DNA of 45,831 bases from assembly GCA_049694275.1 (NCBI GenBank), contig JBAVQS010000064.1:1-45831 (forward strand). The letters are read 5' to 3'. Source of the DNA: JBAVQS01 sp049694275. GTDB lineage: Bacteria; Chloroflexota; Anaerolineae; UBA4142; SHND01. Position 1 is the first letter of the stretch; every line of letters starts with the position of its first letter. Below are positions 33,932 through 41,824 of the stretch, piece by piece. Under the pieces are notes generated by a model that searched no databases, had not been told where the DNA came from, and saw only the letters and a list, made by a program, of their open reading frames with translations. The position numbers were made by a program, and so were the translations under genes.

Positions 33932-34353
33932 TCCGATTTGATCTCGTATTCGCTGGTAATCGTGACGGCATCCTTGAGCGTCGCATATACCGAGCAATAT
34001 TTTCCCTGAGAGAGTTCAATCGCACGCTTGATAAACGACTCGTTGAGATTGCGCCCCGTCAGTTTATACCGAATATGAATATGCGTAAAGCGCCACGGGG
34101 CGGTGTCTTCCTGCGTTCCCTCGACCACCACCTGAAAATTGGTCACCTGCTGGTTTTGCTTTTGGAAGATCGCGACGACGTCATGGGCCGAACACCCGGC
34201 CAGGCTAATGAGCAACAGCGCCGAGGCCTTGACGCCGCGAAATTCCGGCTCGGCCCCCGGCACCTTGCCGAGGACCACCGAACGCCCTGTGGCATCGCTC
34301 CCCACAAACACTTCATCGCGCACCCAATCGAGCTCGATGCTTCCAGTCGCCAA
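33928..34353 (-). CDS. OsmC/Ohr-like protein
   Basis: The 141-aa protein carries two cysteines in the family positions: SLAGCSAHDVV (Cys54) and GKYCSVYATL (Cys120). These form the peroxide-reducing centre in OsmC/Ohr proteins, which detoxify organic hydroperoxides. The length matches the small YhfA/OsmC group. The start is TTG at 34353, with GGGGAGGA just upstream; no in-frame ATG is available. It is coupled to the crotonase gene by an ATGA overlap and follows lepA by 45 bp. The assignment to OsmC is firm; the substrate is assumed from the family. Confidence 0.85.
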   Translation of the reverse strand: MATGSIELDWVRDEVFVGSDATGRSVVLGKVPGAEPEFRGVKASALLLISLAGCSAHDVVAIFQKQNQQVTNFQVVVEGTQEDTAPWRFTHIHIRYKLTGRNLNESFIKRAIELSQGKYCSVYATLKDAVTITSEYEIKSE

Positions 34354-34398
34354 AATCGTCCTCCCCTATTCTCTCTATCCTTTGCGAGCTGTCGCGGG

Positions 34399-36207
34399 TT
34401 ATTCGTCCTCGCCTAGCTTGAGCACGGCCATAAACGCCTCTTGTGGCAGTTCGACGTTACCAAGCTGCTTCATTCGCTTTTTCCCTTTTTTCTGCTTTTC
34501 GAGGAGTTTTCTTTTCCGGCTGATATCGCCTCCATAGCACTTGGCTAATACGTCTTTTCTCAAAGCCCGGATTGTTTCTCTAGCCACGATCCTCCCGCCA
34601 ATCGCGGCCTGGATTGGCACGGGAAAGAGCTGTTGGGGGATGACCTCTTTGAGCCGCTTGGCAAGGGCAGAGCCGCGCGCATAGGCGTAATCCTTGTGCA
34701 CGATCGTTGCGAGGGCATCCACCGGCTCTTCATTCAGAAGGATACTTAGCTTTTCCAATTCGCCGGGACGATAGCTGTTGAACTGATAGTCCATCGACGC
34801 ATAGCCGCGCGTGCGAGATTTGAGCTGGTCGTAAAAATCGATGATCAGCTCCGAGAGTGGCATGAAAAAATCGAGGCGCACACGGATGCTGTCGAGGTAC
34901 TCCAGCTTGTCGTGCTCACCTCTCCGCCGACGCACCAGGTCCATCACCGTGCCGATATACTCGGCCGGCGTATAGATCTCGAGCTTTACCCAAGGCTCTT
35001 CGATCACCTCAATGGTCGACGGGTCCGGCAGCGCCGAGGGATTGTCCACCGTGAGCACGTCGCCGTTCATCTTGAGCACGTTGTATTCCACGCTTGGCGC
35101 GGTAGCGATCATATCCATGTCGTACTCGCGCTCCAAACGCTCCTGCACAATTTCCATATGGAGCAAGCCCAGAAACCCACAGCGGAACCCAAAGCCCAGC
35201 GCCGCGGACGTTTCAGGCACATAGGTCAGCGCCGCATCATTCAGCTTTAACTTTTCGAGCGCATCCCGGAGCAGCGGATAATCGTTTGTGGCGCTGGGGT
35301 AAAAACCCGCAAAAACCATGGGCTTGGCCGGGCGAAAACCGGGCAACGCCTTGTCTGCCGGCTGCGCCACGCTGGTCATCGTATCGCCGACCTGCACTTC
35401 GCCAATGCTCTTGAGACCCGTTGCGACATAACCGACCTCGCCTGCGCTCAGGGAGTCGGTCTGCACCGGCTTGGGGTGAAAAATGCCGATCTCCAGCCCC
35501 TCAATCTCCTGCCCGGTGGACATCATCCGCAGCTTTTCGTCTGTGTGCAATGTGCCATCGACGACGCGCACGTACGCGACAACGCCCTTGTAGGAATCAT
35601 AATGGGAATCAAAGATGAGGGCGCGGGGGGAGGCGTGCAGATTGCCATGCGGAGGAGGAACCTTACGGAGGACCGCTTCGAGGATCTCTTTCGTCCCCGT
35701 CCCGTCCTTAGCCGACGCGCGAATCACCTCATCGGCCGGAACGCCCAGCAAGTTTTCAATGTCCACCGCCACTTCATCCGGCCGCGCGGAGGGCAAATCG
35801 ATCTTGTTGATGACCGGGATAATCACCAGATCCTGATCCAGCGCGAGATAGAGGTTCGCCAGCGTCTGCGCTTCGATCCCTTGTGACGCATCCACCACCA
35901 GAATCGCCCCTTCGCACGCGCCCAACGCCCGCGATACCTCGTAGGTAAAATCGACGTGTCCCGGCGTATCGATGAGATTCAATTCGTAATCATTGCCATC
36001 GTCGGCGTGATAGAACATACGGACTGCCTTGGCTTTGATGGTGATCCCCTTTTCGCGTTCCAGCTCCATCTGGTCCATCACCTGTTCCACCATCTCACGT
36101 TTCGAGACCGTACCGGTGTACTCGAGCAGGCGATCGGTCAAAGTCGATTTCCCGTGATCGATATGCGCAACGATACAAAAATTTCGGATAAACTGTTCTT
36201 GAACCAT
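34399..36207 (-). CDS. lepA: Elongation factor 4 (LepA)
   Basis: The 602-aa protein is full-length for LepA (about 600 aa). The GTPase domain shows AHIDHGKST (residues 14-22), REKGITIKAKAVRM, LIDTPGHVDF and NKIDLPSARP. The C-terminal LepA-specific part includes YGGDISRKRKLLEKQKKGKK and a Met-Lys-rich ending. The enzyme is a ribosome-associated GTPase implicated in back-translocation or initiation-complex biogenesis. The ATG at 36207 has only a weak Shine-Dalgarno sequence. A 71-bp gap from the HIT gene contains TTGCAG and TACATC 18 bp apart, a possible weak promoter. Confidence 0.98.
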   Translation of the reverse strand: MVQEQFIRNFCIVAHIDHGKSTLTDRLLEYTGTVSKREMVEQVMDQMELEREKGITIKAKAVRMFYHADDGNDYELNLIDTPGHVDFTYEVSRALGACEGAILVVDASQGIEAQTLANLYLALDQDLVIIPVINKIDLPSARPDEVAVDIENLLGVPADEVIRASAKDGTGTKEILEAVLRKVPPPHGNLHASPRALIFDSHYDSYKGVVAYVRVVDGTLHTDEKLRMMSTGQEIEGLEIGIFHPKPVQTDSLSAGEVGYVATGLKSIGEVQVGDTMTSVAQPADKALPGFRPAKPMVFAGFYPSATNDYPLLRDALEKLKLNDAALTYVPETSAALGFGFRCGFLGLLHMEIVQERLEREYDMDMIATAPSVEYNVLKMNGDVLTVDNPSALPDPSTIEVIEEPWVKLEIYTPAEYIGTVMDLVRRRRGEHDKLEYLDSIRVRLDFFMPLSELIIDFYDQLKSRTRGYASMDYQFNSYRPGELEKLSILLNEEPVDALATIVHKDYAYARGSALAKRLKEVIPQQLFPVPIQAAIGGRIVARETIRALRKDVLAKCYGGDISRKRKLLEKQKKGKKRMKQLGNVELPQEAFMAVLKLGEDE

Positions 36208-36278
36208 TTCTCAAATGCGAATTACGAATCTCAGGATGTACCAGCGCGCTGCGAGGTTCTGCAATCTGCAATTCCCAA

Positions 36279-36620
36279 TCATCCCGGAGGCCAGGTCATG
36301 TGCCGGCCACCCAGAAGATGAAAATGCAAATGGAAAACCGATTGACCCGCGTCCGGTCCTGTGTTCGTCACCAGGCGATAGCCGCCAGCCAGCCCTTCCG
36401 TCTTGGCAAGTTCATTCACCACTCGCAGGCATTCCGCCGCCGCCGCGACATGCTCGTCGCTTTCAAGGTCTTGAAGCGATTCAACATGGACATTGGGAAT
36501 AATCAAGATATGGGTCGGCGCACGCGGATGCAAATCCCGAAATGCGGTGACCTTGTCATTCTGGAATACAATTTTGGCCGGGGCCCGTTTGGCGGCAATT
36601 TCACAGAATATGCATGGCAT
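36279..36620 (-). CDS. HIT (histidine triad) family nucleotide-binding protein
   Basis: The 113-aa protein has CIFCEIAAKRAPAKIVFQND at the start and the histidine triad HLHFHLL (His97, His99, His101) near the end, preceded by NTGPDAGQSV. This is the Hint/HinT branch of nucleotidyl hydrolases, which cleave adenosine phosphoramidates. The two N-terminal cysteines (CIFC) may bind zinc together with His residues. The ATG overlaps the end of mtaB by 20 nt, so the two are very likely co-translated. Confidence 0.95.
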   Translation of the reverse strand: MPCIFCEIAAKRAPAKIVFQNDKVTAFRDLHPRAPTHILIIPNVHVESLQDLESDEHVAAAAECLRVVNELAKTEGLAGGYRLVTNTGPDAGQSVFHLHFHLLGGRHMTWPPG

Positions 36621-37923
36621 GATGAGTTACCTCTCCGCGCGCGCCATCCTCGATCACCTCGACGATTTTCGTCGGGATGATCCGGTTGGCAAGGTTCTCC
36701 TGGCTCCGCGCGATCACCCGAATATAATTGTCGGTATAGCCCGACCAGACACCAGGCATGCTTGACTCGGCCTCGTAGAGCACCGGCAGCGTCCGGCCCA
36801 CAAACCGCTGCACGAAATTGCCGATACTTTGATCCGCGACCGCTTGCATCGCCCGCGCCCGCGCGTCCTTGACCGGGTCGGCAACCGGGAGGGGCAGCGT
36901 GGCAGCCGCCGTGCCCGCTCGCGCCGAGTAGGGAAAGACATGCACACGCGCAAATTGGATTCGCTCGACAAACTCGCACGACTGGTCGAACTCGACCTGG
37001 GACTCTCCGGGGAATCCCACGATCACATCGGTGGTAATCCCCACCTCCGGCACCCGCGCCCGCGCCATTGCCACCGCATCGGCAAACTGTTCCGCGCTGT
37101 AGGGCCGGCGCATTCGTCGCAGTACCGTCGTGCTCCCACTCTGCAACGAGAGATGCAAATGCCGGCACAAGCGCGAATCGGCAAACAGATCGAGAAACTC
37201 CTCTTCCAGTTCCCAGGGGGCAATCGAAGTTAAACGTAATCGCGGCAAGGACGTCTCGCTGAGGATCGCGCGCACCAGTTCATTTAGCGCCCTTAAACGC
37301 CCCTGTCCGGGCTCGCGCTCGTCATACCGGTAATCCGAAATCTGAACACCGGTCAAGATGACCTCTTGATAGCCACTCTCGACCAGGCCCCGGACTTCGG
37401 CGACAATCTCAGCCTGCGGCCGACTGCGCGACCGCCCCCGCGCCAATGGAATGATGCAATAGGTACAGGACATGTTGCACCCATCTTCAATCTTGACAAA
37501 GGCACGCGTCCTGGGGTGAGCCAGCTCACCGCTCGCCGCTTCAGGCATCCGGCAGCCGTTTGCCACCCTTTCAAAAGAAGGATCGCCGTGGTACCTGGCG
37601 GCCAGTTCCACCAATCGGTCCTTGTCCGGGTTGGGAACGACAAAAGCAACATTAGGCAGGCGGAGCGCTTCCTCCCTCGACATCGTCGCATAACAGCCCG
37701 TCAGCACCACCGGCGCAGCAGGATTGAGTTGCGCCGTCTTTCTTGCCAGCAGTCGCGACTTTTTGGCCGCGGCTTGTGTAACCGTACAGGTATTCACAAT
37801 GCACAGATCTGCCTCACGGGCATCCCTCACTATTTCGTCGCCCCGCTCGGCAAACTGGCGCGTCCACGCTTCCAATTCGCTCTCATTGAGTTTGCATCCC
37901 AGCGTCGTCAGATAGACCTTCAT
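36601..37923 (-). CDS. mtaB: tRNA (t6A37) methylthiotransferase MtaB
   Basis: The 440-aa radical-SAM protein has the UPF0004 domain with Cys10 (LTTLGCKLNESE), Cys46 and Cys77, and the radical-SAM motif CNMSCTYC (Cys149, 153, 156) inside VKIEDGCNMSCTYCIIP. The following SRSRPQAEIVAEVRGL and GYQEVILTGVQISDY match the MtaB branch rather than MiaB or RimO. MtaB adds a methylthio group to N6-threonylcarbamoyladenosine at position 37 of tRNA. It has its own promoter at 37953-37981 and probably starts a housekeeping operon. Confidence 0.93.
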   Translation of the reverse strand: MKVYLTTLGCKLNESELEAWTRQFAERGDEIVRDAREADLCIVNTCTVTQAAAKKSRLLARKTAQLNPAAPVVLTGCYATMSREEALRLPNVAFVVPNPDKDRLVELAARYHGDPSFERVANGCRMPEAASGELAHPRTRAFVKIEDGCNMSCTYCIIPLARGRSRSRPQAEIVAEVRGLVESGYQEVILTGVQISDYRYDEREPGQGRLRALNELVRAILSETSLPRLRLTSIAPWELEEEFLDLFADSRLCRHLHLSLQSGSTTVLRRMRRPYSAEQFADAVAMARARVPEVGITTDVIVGFPGESQVEFDQSCEFVERIQFARVHVFPYSARAGTAAATLPLPVADPVKDARARAMQAVADQSIGNFVQRFVGRTLPVLYEAESSMPGVWSGYTDNYIRVIARSQENLANRIIPTKIVEVIEDGARGEVTHHAMHIL

Positions 37924-37952
37924 CTTGCATTATCCATTAGCACAACCCATTA

Positions 37953-37981
37953 ATTATAAGCGTGCCTGCCCCATCCGTCAA
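37953..37981 (-). promoter_or_regulatory. Strong sigma70-type promoter of mtaB
   Basis: On the minus strand TTGACG (37976-37981) and a perfect TATAAT (37953-37958) are 17 bp apart. The -35 hexamer overlaps the stop codon of the PurA-like gene. Transcription should begin near 37946, leaving a leader of about 23 nt before the mtaB ATG at 37923. Confidence 0.75.
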
Positions 37982-39381
37982 AAAGCATTTACTTTGCGCC
38001 TTTGCTTGTCTTGAGCCTTCGGCCCATGCGAGATGATTCCTATCGGCGTGCCCAAACCCTGCTCCATCATTTCGATATAGGTCAATAGGTCCTCCTGCGC
38101 ATCCACTCGGCCCCGTTCGATGAGCCGATAGCGCGGTTCACATTTCGCCAGCAGGTCAGTCAACTGCGCCTGGTAATCGAGGTCGATCACCGGGCTGCGT
38201 TTGATTCGGACAAGCGCTCCATCCTGTCCCTGTTCAAAATGGTCCCGCATAGTGTCATCCACAGATCCGGCATAGCAATACGCATCACACACCCGCCAGG
38301 ACGGTACCTGCGCCAGCCGGTCAAAGTTCGTTGCTGCGATGTAATCCACTCCGCCAATTATATCGAGCGCATAACGCGTGGCAACTAGATCGAGAGGTCC
38401 CACGCGAAACTCGCGCTGCCAGTCATTCAGTCCATTGTGCCGATCGGGAATCAAGCGGCCCCAGTGGGAATCTTCGGTTACAAAGGGGCCGGAACCATGC
38501 CGGGTGGAATAGGCACGTAATGCTCCCAGGCGTACTATTTCCCCGTCGTATCCCTGCTCATTTAACAGTTCGTACGCGTTCTTCAAGGTCGTGGTACTCC
38601 AGGTCGTATATGGATGAAACCCATACCATTCGTCGAGCAGCGCTCCTTGCGCGCCTTCAAATACCAGTGCCCCATCCACCTCCGTCAATCCCCGAAAATA
38701 CCCTTCGTCCACAATCTGCACCGCCCGGACAAGACGGCCATACCCATCGGCGCAAAATTCGTCGTACGAGGCGTCGGTCAGCACATTCAGTTCTCTATCT
38801 ACTTCCGGAGTCCTGTGTAAATGCTGTAACACGTCGTGCAAACTTGCCAGCTTGGTCTCGCGAATAAAGCGCAACTTGTCCAGCGCCCTGCCCCGCTCGG
38901 CCAGATCCCCCGCAAACAGCACTCGGTCACCATAAGTCACATAATCCCACATCGTCTCGCCGACGCCTCGCCCGCAACTCCCGTGCCGGTCGCTCCCCCG
39001 CGCCATTTCGCGCAGCCGGTTTGCCGCTTGATGATAGGGCGTTGTGATGAGCGCGCGCCGGTCGATCGACAAGCGCGCCAGCGCATCCCTGATCCCCAGG
39101 GCGCGCAGGTGCTCCTCCTCCTTGAACAGGCTCATCGGTTCGACCATCATATAACGCGACAGATGCGTCCGCGTCCCCGGCACAAACATGCCGCTGCCGA
39201 ATTGCGCAAAGGTGTGATGCCGGCCGCGCGCGTCGATGACATTGTGTGCGGCCTGGGCGCCACCGTTATAGCGCACGACGGTGTGCGCGTGGGTCTCGCG
39301 TACCAGATAATCGACCAGGCTTCCTTTGCCCTCGTCCCCATATCCCAACCCCACTACCAGTATCGCCTGTCTCTTTCCCAT
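37978..39381 (-). CDS. Divergent adenylosuccinate-synthetase (PurA) family protein
   Basis: The 467-aa protein shows the PurA order: VVGLGYGDEGKGSLVDYLV (P-loop, Asp16 and Lys19), GGAQAAHNV with the catalytic His46, YHQAANRLREMARGSD, HGSCGRGVGET, FEGAQGALLDEWYGFHPYTT, LRAYSTRHGSGPF and LDLVATRYALDI. The Arg-rich aspartate-binding loop of PurA (TTTGRRR) reads LNDWQREFRVG, and the guanine box TKLD reads TNFD. Substrate or nucleotide specificity is probably changed. The open frame continues to 39639, but that extension overlaps the vWA gene and reads through a palindrome. ATG 39381 behind GGGGAGGGG is the real start. It is third after the J-pseudokinase and vWA genes. It is unlikely to be the purine-pathway enzyme. 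Confidence 0.8.
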   Translation of the reverse strand: MGKRQAILVVGLGYGDEGKGSLVDYLVRETHAHTVVRYNGGAQAAHNVIDARGRHHTFAQFGSGMFVPGTRTHLSRYMMVEPMSLFKEEEHLRALGIRDALARLSIDRRALITTPYHQAANRLREMARGSDRHGSCGRGVGETMWDYVTYGDRVLFAGDLAERGRALDKLRFIRETKLASLHDVLQHLHRTPEVDRELNVLTDASYDEFCADGYGRLVRAVQIVDEGYFRGLTEVDGALVFEGAQGALLDEWYGFHPYTTWSTTTLKNAYELLNEQGYDGEIVRLGALRAYSTRHGSGPFVTEDSHWGRLIPDRHNGLNDWQREFRVGPLDLVATRYALDIIGGVDYIAATNFDRLAQVPSWRVCDAYCYAGSVDDTMRDHFEQGQDGALVRIKRSPVIDLDYQAQLTDLLAKCEPRYRLIERGRVDAQEDLLTYIEMMEQGLGTPIGIISHGPKAQDKQRRKVNAF

Positions 39382-39408
39382 CTCATCCCCTCCCCTTTTC
39401 ATTTTGGG

Positions 39409-39457
39409 ACACAGATGCACACGGAAGAAACACCGGTTTATCCGTGTGCATCTGTGT
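39409..39457. repeat. Perfect 17-bp inverted repeat between vWA and PurA-like genes
   Basis: Arms 39409-39425 and 39441-39457 are exactly complementary around a 15-nt loop, within the 106-bp gap. Read as RNA, this is a very stable hairpin. It could stop or stabilise the vWA transcript, or regulate the PurA-like gene, which starts 28 nt beyond it. There is no T-run. The arm sequence resembles short intergenic repeats I have seen in other bacterial genomes; this is unverified here. Confidence 0.65.
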
Positions 39458-39487
39458 TTATCAATGTTCTCACTAGCACATGTGTCT

Positions 39488-40489
39488 CTACATCCGCCGC
39501 GCGGTTCGCGGCCCACTACCAGCCACAGACAGGCCCGGAAGCAACCCGCCCCAGCCCTTGACCATAGACCGCGCCGCGATCGGCTGCAGCGCGAGCGATA
39601 CCGACTGGACCGTCTTGGGAGCCACACCCCACTCTTCAAGGTGTTCGACCCCCTCTTTTAGATCAATACTCTCCTCGCTCATCCCGATCATGAGCGCAAT
39701 CACTTCACACACTGCTTCTGGATCATCCAGTTCGATTACATTCTGGCCGAGCAGCTTTTTCCAGAATCCCAACACCTGAGGGTCGCCACCGTGACTGGCA
39801 TTCTTGGGGAGGATAAAGAACACGTGATAGCGCTCTTCCAACTCGTGCACAATCTGGCTTACGGAGATATCCTGTGGCAGGTCCCGGCCGATGATCTTTT
39901 GGACCTCGGCGCGCTTGACCTTGCCATAAGCCATCTCATCGCCAATCAAGAACAGGTATCCCTTCTTCCGTCGCTTTTCCCAACAGTCGATTGCCGTGTG
40001 CCGCGCCATAAAATACAGCGCTAACTCATAGCTCTCCGTCTTTTGCCCGCCGCCGCCCCCTTCCAGCACCAGGCTCTCCAGGTTCTCATCCATCCGGTTG
40101 TCCGATTCAAACTGGCCGACCTGGAGCGGAACCGCGTCGCAGGTCGCATCGCCAACCGCGCCAAAAATAATTTGGGGGTGCTCCACATATCCCTTGCGCA
40201 GAATCAGCCCATGTAGCTCCGGCAACTTGGTTTGCAGTGTTCGGGGAATATCAAGCATCGAGCCCGTATCGTCCAAGATCACGGCAATCGCCAATGATTC
40301 GGGATGCTCGACACTGTCCCGGCTCTCGCGCACGTTGACGCCAAGGGGATCCATCGTATCATGCGGCTTCCACGCGGTTCGCGGCATTGAGCTCAGATGC
40401 GCATGATAACCAAAAGTCGGGATTCCCGCCCTTGCCTTACCCAGCGCACGCTCATCGTATATGTTGGTCGACCACATTCCGCCACCCAT
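39488..40489 (-). CDS. vWA domain protein with intact MIDAS
   Basis: The 333-aa protein has an N-terminal unique region (about residues 1-60) and then a vWA fold. The metal-ion-dependent adhesion site is complete by eye: D73-x-T75-x-S77 in VILDDTGSML, Thr151 in GGGGGQKTESYELAL, and Asp184 in YLFLIGDEMAYG. Gly-rich GGGGG before Thr151 is unusual. No signal peptide or membrane segment is seen, so it is probably cytoplasmic. vWA proteins usually scaffold complexes or act with AAA ATPases. The ATG lies behind AGGAAAGGAG and 60 bp after the J-pseudokinase gene. The partner and target are unknown. Confidence 0.8.
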   Translation of the reverse strand: MGGGMWSTNIYDERALGKARAGIPTFGYHAHLSSMPRTAWKPHDTMDPLGVNVRESRDSVEHPESLAIAVILDDTGSMLDIPRTLQTKLPELHGLILRKGYVEHPQIIFGAVGDATCDAVPLQVGQFESDNRMDENLESLVLEGGGGGQKTESYELALYFMARHTAIDCWEKRRKKGYLFLIGDEMAYGKVKRAEVQKIIGRDLPQDISVSQIVHELEERYHVFFILPKNASHGGDPQVLGFWKKLLGQNVIELDDPEAVCEVIALMIGMSEESIDLKEGVEHLEEWGVAPKTVQSVSLALQPIAARSMVKGWGGLLPGLSVAGSGPRTARRM

Positions 40490-40549
40490 TTTGCTTTCTC
40501 CTTTCCTGAATCTCTTCTCTTTTGGAGAGAATTGTTATCTCAAAACGCT

Positions 40550-41731
40550 TTAACCTGTCCTGGCGCTCTTCGAACCGCCGAAAGGCGGCATGCGAGGAAA
40601 ATCTCGCCGGGGCATCACGAACGGATGAAACGTACGCTTGCCCCAGAGCCGCTCAATCACCTCATCAAACTCTTCCAACAGTTTCCAGGTATCCTGAGGG
40701 CGAGCCCGCGGGCTCGCCTGCAAGCATCCCTTGAAGAACCGTACGAACGGCCTGGGGGTCGCCTCCGGGATCACGCCCGTTGCTGGATCGCCGCCCAGCA
40801 GGTATATCATGCACTGCACAGCCATATAGATATCTGTGCCGGGGAGAGGCGACTGCCGCGCCTTGATCTCGGGTGGATACCAGGGCTCGTACTCGACGTT
40901 CATCGCCGGGATGTAAGGCGCCGGGCAACTGGCATCCTCCACCATTACAGCACAGGTCCAATCTACAAGTACCAGTCCGTGCATCTCTGGATGAATGAGC
41001 ACATGCTCTGGCAGTACCGCGCCGTGGATCACCCCGTTGATATGCGCCAGGCCTAGCGCCACCAATAAGCGTCGCCATATCCACACCATATCGCGCGGGT
41101 CCACTCCATTCCGGTATTCTGCTCGCACCTCCTTGAGCGAATAGAAACCTTCCAGCGCCTGCAATATGTTTACCCGCCGCGTCACGTTTGAGGGGTCCTT
41201 GTAGGCAAAGGCATCGTGCACGGTCGGAATATAGATGTGTAGTTTTTCAAAAGCTTTGTCCGCGTGCAGATGATGCAAGATGTGCGCCTCGTGCGCGACC
41301 AGGTCATTATTGCCCGGGTCCACTGCCACCTTGAATACTGCCCGCGTCGGGTCCCCTACCGGCATACAGTGATAGAGATTGCAAAAATCGCCGGCCGCCA
41401 TCTGCGTTTGAACCACATATTGATGCTTACCCGCCTGAACCATCACTGGATCAACCGACTGTAAGCGCGTCCCATCACCGTAGGTCCCGATTTGAATCTG
41501 CGCCTGCGCTTCGCGCCACAACTCTTGCAGCAGCTTGAACGTCTCTAACGCCGTCGCCTGGTCGCCATTGTGTTTGTAGCGATCCGGATGCGCGATCTTG
41601 ACCAGTTGCCGGTAAGCCACTGCCGCCTGCTCCATCTGCTCCTCGGCATTCCCTGTAAACACTCCAAACACCTCTGCTGCGCATCGCGCCCGCTGCATCT
41701 GCTCTGCCAACTGCGTCAGTTCCCTATCCAT
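40550..41731 (-). CDS. J-domain protein fused to a protein-kinase-like (pseudokinase) domain
   Basis: The 393-aa protein starts with a DnaJ-like J domain (about residues 20-80) with the HPD motif at 48-50 (KIAHPDRYK). A kinase fold follows, with AVFK (Lys134), a helix-C Glu at 148, VIHGAVLPEHVLIHPE at the catalytic loop, VLVDWTC at the DFG position (Asp257) and YPPEIKA for APE. The catalytic Asp of HRD is replaced (HGA), so phosphotransfer is doubtful, though nucleotide binding may remain. A kinase-like fold joined to a J domain suggests recruitment of Hsp70 to a regulated client. The gene is preceded by a strong GGGAGG Shine-Dalgarno sequence and by the 41755-41775 palindrome. The last codons lie in a repeat copy. 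Confidence 0.82.
   Translation of the reverse strand: MDRELTQLAEQMQRARCAAEVFGVFTGNAEEQMEQAAVAYRQLVKIAHPDRYKHNGDQATALETFKLLQELWREAQAQIQIGTYGDGTRLQSVDPVMVQAGKHQYVVQTQMAAGDFCNLYHCMPVGDPTRAVFKVAVDPGNNDLVAHEAHILHHLHADKAFEKLHIYIPTVHDAFAYKDPSNVTRRVNILQALEGFYSLKEVRAEYRNGVDPRDMVWIWRRLLVALGLAHINGVIHGAVLPEHVLIHPEMHGLVLVDWTCAVMVEDASCPAPYIPAMNVEYEPWYPPEIKARQSPLPGTDIYMAVQCMIYLLGGDPATGVIPEATPRPFVRFFKGCLQASPRARPQDTWKLLEEFDEVIERLWGKRTFHPFVMPRRDFPRMPPFGGSKSARTG
40551..40589. repeat. Short interspersed palindromic repeat, copy B
   Basis: This copy has the same CCGCC/GGCGG hairpin (40575-40579 and 40584-40588, 4-nt loop) as 581-618. It supplies the last codons of the J-pseudokinase gene, giving a C-terminal tail outside the kinase fold. 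It probably reflects repeat insertion at a gene end. Confidence 0.4.
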
Positions 41732-41754
41732 TTTTTCCTCCCGCTTTCGCCCAA

Positions 41755-41775
41755 TTAGTGTTAGTTAAACACTAA
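41755..41775. promoter_or_regulatory. Putative operator 2 for the Nudix regulator
   Basis: TTAGTGT (41755-41761) and ACACTAA (41769-41775) form an inverted repeat with a 7-bp spacer, identical in arms and geometry to the element at 42483-42503. A second nested palindrome (GTTAGT 41760-41765, ACTAAC 41771-41776) overlaps it. It lies 24 bp ahead of the J-pseudokinase ATG. No clean -10/-35 pair could be assigned next to it. Confidence 0.65.
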
Positions 41776-41824
41776 CTACAGGCCTAAAAAAAACGGTCTG
41801 TTCCTCCATCACTTTTCTATCTGT

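Noticed and set aside
33932..33997. 22-residue N-terminal extension of the enoyl-CoA hydratase
   Set aside because: It overlaps the OsmC gene and is unlike the family. The ATG at 33931 couples with that gene's stop by ATGA.
39382..39639. 86-residue N-terminal extension of the PurA-like gene
   Set aside because: It overlaps the vWA gene by about 150 nt and reads through a palindrome. The family starts at ATG 39381, which has a strong Shine-Dalgarno sequence.
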